64,000 nt of DNA from Prolixibacteraceae bacterium. Its GTDB lineage: Bacteria; Bacteroidota; Bacteroidia; Bacteroidales; Prolixibacteraceae. The translations under genes and the position numbers were made by a program. Numbering within the stretch: position 1 is the first letter of the stretch; each line of letters opens with the position of its first letter. The DNA lies in contig JALNYZ010000007.1 in NCBI GenBank assembly GCA_023229575.1, forward strand, positions 122,414 to 186,413, in the 5' to 3' direction. The notes under the pieces were generated by a model. It was given only the letters and a program-made list of their open reading frames with translations. It made no database searches and was not told the DNA's origin. Positions 16,575 to 25,740 of this stretch are shown piece by piece.

Positions 16575-17230
16575 ATGGTCCAAAACTGTCAAGGTTTTCA
16601 AAACCATGATGGTTTTGAAAATTGAAAAGGACAGATCCGGGGAGGATCCATCCTTTTACTAAAACTAACCAAACTAACTAAACCTAAACTTATGAAAAAA
16701 AATGTACTACAAACATACACCGGTTATGGCTTCGCACCAAATAATCCGTGTTAATAAATTGTAAAAATGGTATTAAGAAAATAATTAAATCCCGTAAAGA
16801 CCGTCAAGGTTTTCAAAACCATGACGGTCTTGAAAATTGAAAAGGACAGATCCGGGGAGGATCCATCCTTTTACTAAAACTAACCAAACTAACTAAACCT
16901 AAACTTATGAAAAAAAATGTACTGCAAAGTTACGCCTGATATTGTTTCGTGCCAAATATTTTGTGTTAAAGAATTGTAAAAAAGATATTAAGAATATAAA
17001 TACATATTTGGATATAGACCGTCAAGGTTTTCAAAACCATGACGGTTTTGAAAATTGAAAAGGACAGATCCGGGGAGGATCCATCCTTTTACTAAAACTA
17101 ACCAAACTAACTAACCTAAACTTATGAAAAAAATGTACTGCAAAGTTAGGGGTGTCAATGTGTCTCTCCAAATTAATTGTGTTAAAAATCTATAAAACGC
17201 TGATAATAATTATCCTCTAAGGTTTATTGA
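16575..17230. repeat. Three tandem ~216-bp repeats with hairpins and leader-like tail
   Basis: Three units begin with GTCAAGGTTTTCAAAACC at 16588, 16803 and 17021 (periods 215 and 218). Each has a near-perfect hairpin ACCGTCA-AGGTTTT/AAAACC-A-TGACGGT, then a second hairpin in which AAAAGGA pairs with TCCTTTT and GATCC with GGATC around GGGG. A pyrimidine-poor tail (AACTAACCAAACTAACTAA) then runs into ATGAAAAAAAATGT. The tail and start resemble the 5' leader of SusC-type genes, but the reading frame dies after 10-23 codons in each unit. They look like duplicated orphan leaders. No intact gene lies in 16473-17270. Confidence 0.8.
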
Positions 17231-17270
17231 ATATTTAAAAAATATATTCTAAATTTTAAATATCTATTAA

Positions 17271-18020
17271 TCAATGAGATATGCAGCTGTTTTTTTGGGC
17301 GTTTTCGGAGAATTTTTCAGATGATTGGATGTGCTGCAGGAGGGTTTCCCCAATTCCAATTCGGTACCCTGAGGTAATCACAAAAATCAATTGGCCCTTC
17401 CACAGGTTAAACTGTTTTGTATAAGGCACAAGATCGTTAAGGATAGGCCTGGCTGGTTCATTGTCTGGATCAAGCAGTATCGGATCGGGGAAATCCACAC
17501 CTTCCAAACGTTTTGCTTATGGTGCTTATGGGAGCGCTGGTTCTGGAATCCGTTCCACGGTAGTTTACCTTTTCGTGGCACCAGTGGTTGATCTCAAGCG
17601 CTGCATCCTTCATTCACAATCCCTGGATACGGGCTTTTATTTCGGCGTAGTAGACGAGTCGGAATGAATCGAGATTCTCGTTGTTGACCCTGAGTGGCAA
17701 GACAAAATGAAGAAACTCTTCTTCCGGGATGGCGCTTCCCCATGCCATTTCTTTCCTGGCGAGCATAAATTCAAGGGAATAGTCTGCCAAATCGCTTAAA
17801 GGCATGTAGGCATAAAGAAATTTCAATGCCTGTTCTTCATTTTTTGAAGCAGGTTGGTCGGATATCTGCCAGATTGGCTTCAGGGCATGAGTCGTCAGCT
17901 CTTTTTGGACCTTCAGCATTCTTTCGACATCGTTCAATCTGCGCGAATCAACAATCAGTGGTTTTTCATCACGGCATCCGGTTAACAACCAGGCCAAAAG
18001 AAAAGCACAGAATTCTTCAT
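17271..18020 (-). pseudogene. Collapsed transglutaminase-family gene
   Basis: Reading leftward from ATG at 18020, a lipoprotein-type signal is interrupted by a frameshift (MKNSVLF, then LLAWLLTGCRDEKP in another frame). About 125 residues of helical N-terminal domain end at an in-frame TGA (17614-17616). The same frame continues with EINHWCHEKVNYRGTDSRTS and stops just after FGRCG, where the transglutaminase catalytic cysteine lies. The frame then changes and a C-terminal piece (FPDPILLDPDNEPARPI, ending near 17271) remains. An intact family member is many hundreds of residues long, so the middle is deleted. At least four lesions make this a dead gene. Confidence 0.65.
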
Positions 18021-18031
18021 CGTATCAATTT

Positions 18032-20251
18032 TTAATTGAACCAATAGGTCATTTTTAGTACCAGTGCCCGATTTTTTGCATTTCCGTTATCGGGGAAGTA
18101 GTTGTCTGTATAAACAAGAAAAATATCGGAGACCGGTTTGTACCGCCATTGGAACCGTGTATTGATATTCAGATTGTTAGCCTGCTTGTTGTACTGCACA
18201 TAGGTGGTGAAGAACAGATTGGTGGAAAAAGTTACATCCAGTTTTGGCCCTATCAACCAGAAGCCGGTGTTCTGCCAAGGCTTAGGTAGATAGAGTTGGT
18301 TGTAACTATAAATCAAAGAGATGTAACCATACGGTTGAAACCTGTAATTGAAATCACCCTGAATAAACCAACGGTTGCCGTTGAAATAGCCACCATAGCC
18401 TGTAGAGAAATTGTACTTGAACAGTTTTCTGTTATCTGAATTGAAGAGAAATGAGACATCTCCTGTATGGTAACCAGAGCCTGTTGGCAGGTAATTGGTT
18501 CCCAGATTGGTTGGATCGAAATCTTGTCTGAGCATTACATACCACAAACTATTCCTCAGTTCGAGATGAATCCGGTTTTTAAAATTGACAAGGTAATCGA
18601 GACCTATTGACCTGTCAGTAAGTTTCATACTTCCTGGCATGTAAAGATTGTCGGATCTAATCAGGAATCCATGATTTTCAACTGGTCCGTGTTTGGGGTA
18701 AAATTTGGTGGTTATTTTGGGGTTGACGCGAAAATAGTCGGTACGGGGCACATATCCTGTTTCCGCACTAAAGTATTTTCCTACATACAATTGAGTAAGA
18801 TCAAGCAAGTAATTTTTGCGGGAGTAGATTATACTCAAACCCTGGGCATACTCCTCAGCTGAATTGGCTTTGGGGGAGAATGATTTCTGGCCGAATAGCT
18901 TGGCATTCCAGAAGTTGTTCTTACTGGCTAGGTTGTATTCAAGTCCGGCAACGCGGTTGTATCTATTTCCGATCCAGGTGTCTGGGATGTTAAGCTGCTG
19001 CTTGTTGACGAAGATGGCCCCGATGTTTGAGCGGGCAAAGAGCTTTTTCTGGATGGAGGCAACGAAGAAATTACGCGAAAGGTTATCCCCATCCATGCCG
19101 GTTTGCATGTCCATCATGCCGATCCGCCAATCCTGGCCAATCTTTCCACTAAGTCTGGCTCCCCAGTTGACCGGAGCATCCAGTCCGATTCTTCTTGAAA
19201 AAAAGGGACTAACATTGACTGAACCGAAATTGCCGAAAAGATCGCTGTTTTCCAGGAAAAACTGCCTTTTCTCAGGGAAGTATAGTTCGAATCTTTCCAG
19301 ATTGATTACCTGATCGTCTACCTCAGCCTGTGAAAAATCGGGATTGTAAGTCAGGTCAAGATTGAGCGAACTGGAGAGACCAAGCTTGGCATCCATTCCA
19401 AAATCTTTCCGGTAGGAGGAAGCCTGTTGCTTTTCAAAATTACGTGAGACACTGCCATAGAGATAGGGGATTAGCGAAAGTTTTAAGCCGGATTTGGGTG
19501 GAGGCGTCTGCCAGATCAGCTGACCGGCATAGGCCAGCGATGCAGTCGGAAATTGTCGGGGTACCGGGGCCCATGCCGACTTTTCATTCAGTTTCAGATC
19601 TTGTCTCGAAAATTGAATGTTCCAGTGATCCACGTCACTTTTGTAACGGATAGATTTAAAAGGGATACGAAATTCTGCAGTCCATTGGTCGGGATAGTTC
19701 TTTGTTTTCACCTCCCATTTGCTGTCCCAGGTCAAATTGGAAGCAGCGCCTCCGCTCATGCTTCCGTCCCACATGGCGCCAACGGCATTAACGCCAAAGG
19801 AATAGCCGGTTGTTTGGTCGTTGAACGGATCGATGAAGACCAGAAAATTGTCGTTGTTGGCGAAGGTAAAATCCCTGCGAAAAGATTCGACGGGGCGTTT
19901 CGCGGGCAGGGTATCGTGAAAAATGACGGCCAGGTAAAATGCCTTATCGTCATACAGCAACTTCACCTCCGACTTAGCAGTGCAGTGACCTGTGTCGTAA
20001 GGCAAAACCATGTAAAAATTCGAGGCGGTTTCTGCCTTGAGCCAATCTTTCTCATCGATCACGCCATCCAGTTTGATCCGATCAGAAATTTTGCAAATAT
20101 GAATCTTGTAGTCCTGGTTAATGGTCTTTTTAGCGGTCAGATTAACCTTCCTGTTGAATGGAACACGCTTTACCGGAGGGTTTTCGGCATATATGACAGT
20201 TTGTAAAGTAAGAAGCATGACATAGATGCATGCCCAGAATTTGTTTATCAT
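18032..20251 (-). CDS. DUF5916 outer-membrane protein with CBM9-like domain
   Basis: This 739-residue protein has a signal peptide (FWACIYVMLLTLQTVIYA). A CBM9-like beta-sandwich (about residues 48-240; KLDGVIDEKDWLKAE, AFYLAVIFHD) is followed by a long region of alternating aromatic strands ending in WRYKPVSDIFLVYTDN and a terminal aromatic residue pair, typical of an outer-membrane beta-barrel. The family occurs widely in Bacteroidota and is assumed to work at the surface on carbohydrate; no substrate is established. It starts just upstream of the transglutaminase remnant, so the two may once have formed one unit. Confidence 0.85.
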   Translation of the reverse strand: MINKFWACIYVMLLTLQTVIYAENPPVKRVPFNRKVNLTAKKTINQDYKIHICKISDRIKLDGVIDEKDWLKAETASNFYMVLPYDTGHCTAKSEVKLLYDDKAFYLAVIFHDTLPAKRPVESFRRDFTFANNDNFLVFIDPFNDQTTGYSFGVNAVGAMWDGSMSGGAASNLTWDSKWEVKTKNYPDQWTAEFRIPFKSIRYKSDVDHWNIQFSRQDLKLNEKSAWAPVPRQFPTASLAYAGQLIWQTPPPKSGLKLSLIPYLYGSVSRNFEKQQASSYRKDFGMDAKLGLSSSLNLDLTYNPDFSQAEVDDQVINLERFELYFPEKRQFFLENSDLFGNFGSVNVSPFFSRRIGLDAPVNWGARLSGKIGQDWRIGMMDMQTGMDGDNLSRNFFVASIQKKLFARSNIGAIFVNKQQLNIPDTWIGNRYNRVAGLEYNLASKNNFWNAKLFGQKSFSPKANSAEEYAQGLSIIYSRKNYLLDLTQLYVGKYFSAETGYVPRTDYFRVNPKITTKFYPKHGPVENHGFLIRSDNLYMPGSMKLTDRSIGLDYLVNFKNRIHLELRNSLWYVMLRQDFDPTNLGTNYLPTGSGYHTGDVSFLFNSDNRKLFKYNFSTGYGGYFNGNRWFIQGDFNYRFQPYGYISLIYSYNQLYLPKPWQNTGFWLIGPKLDVTFSTNLFFTTYVQYNKQANNLNINTRFQWRYKPVSDIFLVYTDNYFPDNGNAKNRALVLKMTYWFN

Positions 20252-20290
20252 AGGTCAATCATCAGGACGCAATTTACAAAAATGTTTGGG

Positions 20291-20318
20291 GTAGAGACGC
20301 GATTAATCGCGTCTCTAC
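20291..20318. repeat. Perfect 28-bp palindrome between convergently spaced ends
   Basis: GTAGAGACGCGATT is followed directly by its reverse complement, then a run of T. This exact type of palindrome is seen in many bacterial genomes. It lies between the GH28 stop (20325) and the DUF5916 start (20251) and may serve as a terminator for the leftward GH28 gene. Confidence 0.75.
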
Positions 20319-20324
20319 ATTTTT

Positions 20325-21992
20325 TTACCTGACATTTCCTATAGCATGAATCTCTTTTTTGTTGGTTGCACCCGGATTAAATACAATTTTGGTATTGGTC
20401 AAAACGTTGTTGAATAGCGTAAGATTACGGTTGCTGTTACCCGATAAATGAAGGAAACAGGTGGAACCTCTACGGATCCTACAGCTGTTGAATCCAATGT
20501 TTGAAACGCCTTCGGCGAAAACGGCGCAAATATTATTAGGATCGCTTCCAAGATTCAGGTTCCCAAAATCGGCATCATTTACATCCGATAGGTAGAGTGC
20601 GGGCCTGAGATCCTCCTTCTTGGTGTTGAGATGGACATTGGAGAAACGGATATTTTCGGCATGCCGAATGAAAAATCCAAAAGCAGGCAACATGTCAAAC
20701 ATCTCGGCTTCAGGATATTCTTTTTCCAGTTCCGGGATTGGCCTGGTAACATGATCTTTGGTGCCCCCGCCTTCGAAAGTGATGCTAATATTGCTGAGAC
20801 TGATGTTTTTTACAGGATAGCCAGGAATTCCGGTGATGGAACATCCGAGATTTTTGGCGCCGGTTACCATAACATTGTCTATGGATACGTTTTTCAGTTG
20901 ACCAACCTGACTGACGGCCTGACCATCCCGATAGGGGCGTGCCCTGTTACCGAGACGGATGAAAATGGGCGTGAATGTTCCTTCAATATTTACGTTGGAA
21001 ATTACCACGCCATCGAGTATTCCTCCATCGACCATCTCCAGCGCGATTCCGGAGGAGCCTTCCAGATGGCCGTAAGTAAATTTATCAGATACCACAGATG
21101 GTTTGATAACGAGATTGCTGGCTGCGATATTTTTGAACCCTGTATTTGATTCGGTGCCCAGTTTAAATGCGTTGCAATGACTGCTGAGCAGGCAGTTTGA
21201 AACGGTTATATCCTCGCTGGCCCTGCCTGATGTACTTTTGATGCAGAGGGCATCATCATCGCTGTCGACATTCACATTGGAAATTGTCACCCTATGACAA
21301 TCATCGATATCAATTCCATCGTTGTTCTTGTTGCTGTGGTTAAAGACTTTTATCCCAATTATTTGCAGATCATCGCAGGCCAGGTAATGCTCCATCCAAC
21401 ATCCCGAATTTTTCAGGGATACATTTTCTATCCGTATTTTACGGCAATTGATCATTTGAATCAAATGAGGCCGGTCGTACTGCACCCCTTTGGCAGTTTT
21501 GTCGGCAAAAAACCTTCCCTGACCATTAATTTCACCCTCCCCGACAATGGAAATGTTGTGCTGGTTTTCAGCATATATCAATTGTTTGGCATTTCCACGT
21601 GTGCGCAAAGCAATGTAATTGGGAACGTTTCCCGGGTAATCACCCAGATGCCTGCTCCCATAAAGGGTTGCTCCCTTCTCCAGGTCCAGCGTGACATTGC
21701 TCCTGAGAATCAGGGTACCCGAGAGCCAATTGCCGGCCGGTATCAGTACGGTTCCCCCTTCCGGGCTACATTCATCGATGGCAGTTTGTATCGCTTTGGT
21801 GCTGAGGATGGTGGTGTCAGGAATAGCGCCAAACTCTTTGATGTTGTATTCCCGGACAAACGACTTGTCGGGGTGAACATCTTGAAGGATGGGAGGGTCG
21901 TAGGAATCATTATTTTTTCCCCTATGGTCAGAAAAGCCTAGTCCCCAAAGCATAGCCCAGGATATAGCGAAGTATCCCAAAAATAGTCTCAT
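20325..21992 (-). CDS. Glycoside hydrolase family 28 (polygalacturonase-like)
   Basis: This 555-residue secreted enzyme has a signal peptide (MRLFLGYFAISWAMLWGLGFS). I chose this start because the longer reading from 22109 adds 39 residues without a sensible signal. The N-terminal FGAIPDTTILSTKAIQTAID is the usual pectate-lyase-like lead-in, followed by a right-handed beta-helix. Active-site strands show NNDGIDIDDC, DSDDDALCIKS and SHCNAFKLGTES, giving the aspartates and histidine of GH28. It hydrolyses galacturonan-type or rhamnogalacturonan-type pectin linkages; the exact polymer is not deducible. No SusC/SusD pair accompanies it, though leader-like repeats lie 3-4 kb away. Confidence 0.88.
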   Translation of the reverse strand: MRLFLGYFAISWAMLWGLGFSDHRGKNNDSYDPPILQDVHPDKSFVREYNIKEFGAIPDTTILSTKAIQTAIDECSPEGGTVLIPAGNWLSGTLILRSNVTLDLEKGATLYGSRHLGDYPGNVPNYIALRTRGNAKQLIYAENQHNISIVGEGEINGQGRFFADKTAKGVQYDRPHLIQMINCRKIRIENVSLKNSGCWMEHYLACDDLQIIGIKVFNHSNKNNDGIDIDDCHRVTISNVNVDSDDDALCIKSTSGRASEDITVSNCLLSSHCNAFKLGTESNTGFKNIAASNLVIKPSVVSDKFTYGHLEGSSGIALEMVDGGILDGVVISNVNIEGTFTPIFIRLGNRARPYRDGQAVSQVGQLKNVSIDNVMVTGAKNLGCSITGIPGYPVKNISLSNISITFEGGGTKDHVTRPIPELEKEYPEAEMFDMLPAFGFFIRHAENIRFSNVHLNTKKEDLRPALYLSDVNDADFGNLNLGSDPNNICAVFAEGVSNIGFNSCRIRRGSTCFLHLSGNSNRNLTLFNNVLTNTKIVFNPGATNKKEIHAIGNVR

Positions 21993-22138
21993 AATAATAG
22001 TAGTAATAGCGTGCCGAAGATAGCTAAAAACTATTTCCGATAAAAGGACTGCGACAATTAATGTAGAGGAAAGGGTTGTTCCATTTTGTGCTATAAAATT
22101 AGGACGCAAAATGGGCGGGTTAACGAATTGTGATATGC

Positions 22139-22170
22139 AAAAAAAAAAACAGATAAGGGGTCTGTTTTTT
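22139..22170 (-). terminator. Terminator after the small 84-residue-class gene
   Basis: AAAAAACAGA (22145-22154) pairs with TCTGTTTTTT (22161-22170). Read leftward it ends in a long T run, downstream of the gene at 22235-22492. Confidence 0.65.
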
Positions 22171-22234
22171 GAAAAAAAGGAATCAGAATAAAAAGTGATG
22201 TTTTATTTGAACCTTTTCGGAAATGAAAGATTGC

Positions 22235-22492
22235 TTAGTTGGCCCTGTACATTGAGAGGTCAACAATATCGAAAAAGCAGTCCCTGTTTTTGGAATTCTG
22301 TTTTTCTGCCGGCCTCGAACTGACCAATATTTTTTCGAGGTCCTTTTCAGAAAACGTTTCGGATCTGCTTTCGTTCAGAAGGTCCTGAATCAAAGGTTTG
22401 ATTAAGTTCATAAAGCTTTCGGGCGTAGAATCCCGGTGGTACAATTGCTCGGCCTCTAGTTGAAGCAACCTTTTAAAATTTTCAGCGTTCAT
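22235..22492 (-). CDS. Small hypothetical protein, 85 residues
   Basis: An acidic, mostly helical protein (LLQLEAEQLYHRDSTPESFM, FSEKDLEKILVSSRP) with no signal peptide, membrane segment or motif that I recognise. Support comes from its own downstream terminator and its place between convergently and divergently arranged genes. Function unknown. Confidence 0.55.
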   Translation of the reverse strand: MNAENFKRLLQLEAEQLYHRDSTPESFMNLIKPLIQDLLNESRSETFSEKDLEKILVSSRPAEKQNSKNRDCFFDIVDLSMYRAN

Positions 22493-22855
22493 GGCAGTGA
22501 TTTTTACTTGATAACCATGGAAGTAAAATTAGTGTGTGAGGTAGGCGAATATGGTAAGGGAAACAGAGATTGGAATTGGAGAAATGGATGATTTCCTTGT
22601 AGGTGAAATCCTGACAAAATGTATTGTCTCCTTTTGGAGTAATGTATTAAATTCGAAGTGGCAGCTGGTTAGCCGGAATGAAAAGGAAACCCTGAGGATT
22701 CTTGATGTTCAACCAATTTTATGCGGGATATTGAGCCATAAAGAACGTTCCTTAGGCTTCCGGATTGTTACTCAATAATCTGGAATCCTAATGGGTTTTT
22801 TTATATTGGGAAATCAATTTGAGTGTTTCTATGTCCGATTTAATTAATTTTACTT

Positions 22856-22942
22856 CACCGACAGGGAATAAAAGACTAGGGCACACCAATCGGCTGGCCC
22901 GGCTAATTTCGGGATTTTTAGATCTTATTGTTTCCTGTCGGT
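22856..22942. repeat. Inverted repeat upstream of the histidine kinase
   Basis: ACCGACAGG near 22857 pairs with CCTGTCGGT at 22934-22942, with imperfect extension (GAATAAAAGA against TCTTATTGTTT). The right arm ends 22 bp before the kinase start codon. It may be a leader hairpin or an old insertion scar. Apart from this I see no gene in 22493-22964. Confidence 0.5.
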
Positions 22943-22964
22943 CAGACGAACAAAACATTGTCCT

Positions 22965-24314
22965 ATGGATCTATCTGTTACCCCGTTAATTGTAAGTGTG
23001 GCCTATTCATTACGCTTCAGGAAATTTGCCATTGTCAACAAGCTTCCTCAATGGGAAAAGCTCTTTAAAAATGCCCTCCTTCTTTCCGCTATTTTATTTG
23101 CATTGGAATTTGTTATTCGGGAAGGGGAGTTCATGAAGTGGGTTTGGCACATCTATCTGATCATATTGATAGTCATTCCTTTCTGGCAAAAGGAGCTTCG
23201 GCCTATGCGTATGTTTATCTTCGCTTTTATTCCTTTTGTAGCAGTGGATTTTATCAGTGATTTGACGGAGATCCTTGGCAACGATTTTTTCAAAACGAAT
23301 GAGTCCTATTTCAGGAATGCAGGGGTCATTACATTTATCTGGTTTGTAGCCATGCTCTACAGTCAGAACAGGCAAAGCAAAGCAGCTGAAAAGGAGCGTA
23401 TCAGGCGGCAGCACGAGGATGAACTCAACCGTGCCATCGCTATCAGAAAGGTTGAGCTGGAAGCATTGGTGAGTGAAAGGACTGCTGAATTGACCAAACA
23501 GAAGGTGGAGTTGGAGCAGGCCCTTGAGGTATTGCGCGACACCCAATCGCAGTTGATACAGTCAGAAAAGATGGCTTCCCTTGGCGAGCTGACAGCCGGT
23601 ATTGCACACGAAATTCAGAACCCTTTGAATTTTGTCAACAATTTTTCGGAGGTCAGTAATGAACTTCTGGATGAGATGGCCGCAGAGATGGACCAAGGGC
23701 ACAAGGAGGAGGCGCAGCAAATCTTGACGGATTTGAAAAAGAACCTGGAAAAGATCAACCACCACGGCAAAAGGGCCGACAGTATTGTAAAGGGAATGTT
23801 ACAGCATTCAAGGGCTAGCACCGGGCAAAAGGAACTTACCGATATCAATCTGCTTGCAGATGAGTACATGCGGCTGGCTTACCATGGTTTGAGGGCGAAG
23901 GATAAAAGTTTTAACGCGAAATTCGAATCCGGGTTTGATGACTCCATTGGCAAAATCAATGTGGTACCACAGGATTTTGGAAGGGTCATACTTAATTTGC
24001 TGACCAATGCCTTTTACGCGGTCAACGAAAAGAAGAAAGCGCTTGGCGAGACCTATCAGCCATCCGTTTTGATAACCACGAAAAAGATGGGAACCGGAGT
24101 GGAGATCAAAGTGATTGACAATGGAAATGGGATTCCGGCAAAAGTCATCGATAAGATCTTTCAGCCTTTTTTTACCACGAAACCGACAGGAGCAGGTACC
24201 GGATTGGGATTATCTCTCTGTTATGAAATTGTGACAAATGTTCATGGAGGGGAGCTGAAAGTTGAGACAAAAGAGGGAGAGGGATCCGTTTTCACCATAC
24301 ATCTCCCGGTTTGA
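22965..24314 (+). CDS. Membrane sensor histidine kinase
   Basis: This 449-residue protein has an N-terminal membrane region (hydrophobic stretches at about residues 38-54, 60-78 and 83-100, another near 125). A coiled coil rich in E, K, Q and L (about 140-200) leads to the phospho-acceptor box MASLGELTAGIAHEIQNPLN (His near 213). An HATPase domain follows with N box NLLTNAFYAVNE, G1 VIDNGNGIPAK and G2 TKPTGAGTGLGLSLCYEIV. It autophosphorylates on His and passes phosphate to a receiver; the two receivers encoded next door are the obvious partners. A repeat-filled gap separates it from them. Confidence 0.92.
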   Translation: MDLSVTPLIVSVAYSLRFRKFAIVNKLPQWEKLFKNALLLSAILFALEFVIREGEFMKWVWHIYLIILIVIPFWQKELRPMRMFIFAFIPFVAVDFISDLTEILGNDFFKTNESYFRNAGVITFIWFVAMLYSQNRQSKAAEKERIRRQHEDELNRAIAIRKVELEALVSERTAELTKQKVELEQALEVLRDTQSQLIQSEKMASLGELTAGIAHEIQNPLNFVNNFSEVSNELLDEMAAEMDQGHKEEAQQILTDLKKNLEKINHHGKRADSIVKGMLQHSRASTGQKELTDINLLADEYMRLAYHGLRAKDKSFNAKFESGFDDSIGKINVVPQDFGRVILNLLTNAFYAVNEKKKALGETYQPSVLITTKKMGTGVEIKVIDNGNGIPAKVIDKIFQPFFTTKPTGAGTGLGLSLCYEIVTNVHGGELKVETKEGEGSVFTIHLPV

Positions 24315-24337
24315 AATATGAATAGGATGAACAATAA

Positions 24338-24442
24338 AAATTTCACGCAAAGTACACAAAGTAAGACGCAGAGAACGCAAAATGCTGAATAACAAGATTT
24401 TTCTTTGGGCTCTTTGCGAAACCTTTGCGCCCTTTGCGTGAA
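24338..24442. repeat. CACGCAAAG-type palindromic repeat, kinase/receiver gap
   Basis: TTTCACGCAAAGTACACAAA at the left is mirrored by CTTTGCGCCCTTTGCGTGAA at the right, with further GCAAA/TTTGC blocks between. It is one of several elements of this style in the window (see 36303, 52717 and 60120). Confidence 0.65.
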
Positions 24443-24454
24443 CCATTTCAGATT

Positions 24455-24694
24455 ATGGCAAAAATATTGGTAGTAGATGATGAAAGGGATATTAAGGATC
24501 TTTTCCTGCAGCATTTCAGGAAAGAGATAAAGCAGGGGGAACTTGATTTTGTCTTTTCTTTTTCAGGGGAAGAGGCGATGGAATTCATGCAAAACCCGGA
24601 ACATGAAGCGGTATTGATTTTATCAGACATCAATATGCCGGGAATGAGCGGTCTCCAGTTGCTGAAACATAAATTAAAAATGATCGTCCCATGA
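24455..24694 (+). CDS. Truncated response-regulator receiver domain
   Basis: This 79-residue product has a normal receiver start (MAKILVVDDERDIKDLFLQH) and the phospho-acceptor region ILSDINMPGMSGLQLL, with Asp near residue 54. It stops at KHKLKMIVP, so helix 3 is cut short and strands 4-5, with the conserved Thr/Ser and Lys, are absent. A full receiver is about 120 residues. Its stop overlaps the start of the next gene (ATGA), and its sequence is similar to that gene's own receiver, suggesting a partial tandem duplication with deletion. It may be inactive or a phosphate decoy. I prefer the ATG at 24455 to an earlier one inside the repeat. Confidence 0.7.
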   Translation: MAKILVVDDERDIKDLFLQHFRKEIKQGELDFVFSFSGEEAMEFMQNPEHEAVLILSDINMPGMSGLQLLKHKLKMIVP

Positions 24695-25722
24695 TAAAGA
24701 TATTAATTGTGGATGATGAAACAGATTTTGAAATACTCATCCGGCAGAAGTTCAGAAAAAAGATCAGGGAACAGCATTACGATTTCGTATTTGCCGTCAA
24801 TGGAAAGGATGCCCTCAAAAAATTGGAAGAGTACCCGGATGTTGAGATCGTTTTGAGCGATATCAACATGCCTGAGATGGATGGCCTCACTTTGCTCACA
24901 AAACTCAGCGAAACCAATCCGCTGGTTAAAACGGTGATGGTCTCGGCCTATGGCGACATGGAGAATATCCGTAAGGCCATGAATCGGGGAGCCTTTGATT
25001 TCGTGACGAAACCAGTCAATTTTGAGGACCTTGAGCTGACCATGGAAAAAACCATTCAGCATGTTAAACTGATCAGGGAGACACTGAGGGCGATCAAAGA
25101 GAACAATATCCTAAAAATGTATGTCGATGAAAATGTACTCAATTTCATGGGGAGCCGCGAATTTGAAGTATCACTCATGGCCAATGAAACCGTCGAGGCT
25201 ACGGTAGCATTCATCGATATTTGCAGTTTTACATCCTTCAGCGAAAGGGAGTCGCCCGATACCGTCGTAACCATGCTGAACCGCTATTTTGATTTGATGG
25301 TGAAAGAGATCATTGCCCAGCAAGGGATGGTCGACAAGTTTATCGGGGATTGTGTGATGGCCGTCTTCAAAGGGGATTATCACCTCGATCGTGCCATAGA
25401 TGCCTGCCTGGCCATTCGGAATAACATTGAGACACTGGGAGGCAGTTCAGATTTTCTGCCTATGGTTTCGGTGGGAATCAACTGTGGTGAAATGATTTCC
25501 GGAAATATTGGGTCGGCCACGCTGCGTCGCCTTGATTACACCGTCATCGGAGATACGGTAAATGTTGCCCAGCGTTTGCAGGATATAGCGAGTGTTGGTC
25601 AAATTGTTATTTCTAAGGAGGCCTATGAAAAGGTAAAACAATCCTTCAGTTGCCAGCTGATTGGACCGGTCCGCCTGAAAAACAGAGCGGAAGAGGTTTT
25701 GATATATGAGGTTTTGAACTAA
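24691..25722 (+). CDS. Receiver-adenylate/guanylate cyclase response regulator
   Basis: Of 343 residues, the first 120 form a complete receiver (VDDETDFEILIRQ, phospho-Asp in LSDINMPEMDG near residue 54, Lys in FVTKPVNFEDLE). A coiled linker leads to a class III cyclase domain from about residue 165. It has the metal aspartates in VAFIDICSFTSF and DKFIGDCVMAVF, and LDYTVIGDTVNVAQRLQ. The Lys of DKFIGD and the Asp of LDYTVIG are the pair usually linked to ATP rather than GTP. Predicted product: cAMP made on phosphorylation by the kinase upstream. Start and stop overlap the truncated receiver by 4 nt, so translation is coupled. Confidence 0.92.
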   Translation: MIKILIVDDETDFEILIRQKFRKKIREQHYDFVFAVNGKDALKKLEEYPDVEIVLSDINMPEMDGLTLLTKLSETNPLVKTVMVSAYGDMENIRKAMNRGAFDFVTKPVNFEDLELTMEKTIQHVKLIRETLRAIKENNILKMYVDENVLNFMGSREFEVSLMANETVEATVAFIDICSFTSFSERESPDTVVTMLNRYFDLMVKEIIAQQGMVDKFIGDCVMAVFKGDYHLDRAIDACLAIRNNIETLGGSSDFLPMVSVGINCGEMISGNIGSATLRRLDYTVIGDTVNVAQRLQDIASVGQIVISKEAYEKVKQSFSCQLIGPVRLKNRAEEVLIYEVLN

Positions 25723-25740
25723 ACTTATTTCCGGATAACC

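Noticed and set aside
16575..17230. CRISPR array
   Set aside because: Three units of about 216 bp with long conserved parts; no 25-40-bp repeats with unique spacers and no cas genes.
22551..22778. A 75-residue rightward frame
   Set aside because: No recognisable motif, odd composition, and an isolated place in a gap with no clear promoter; likely chance.
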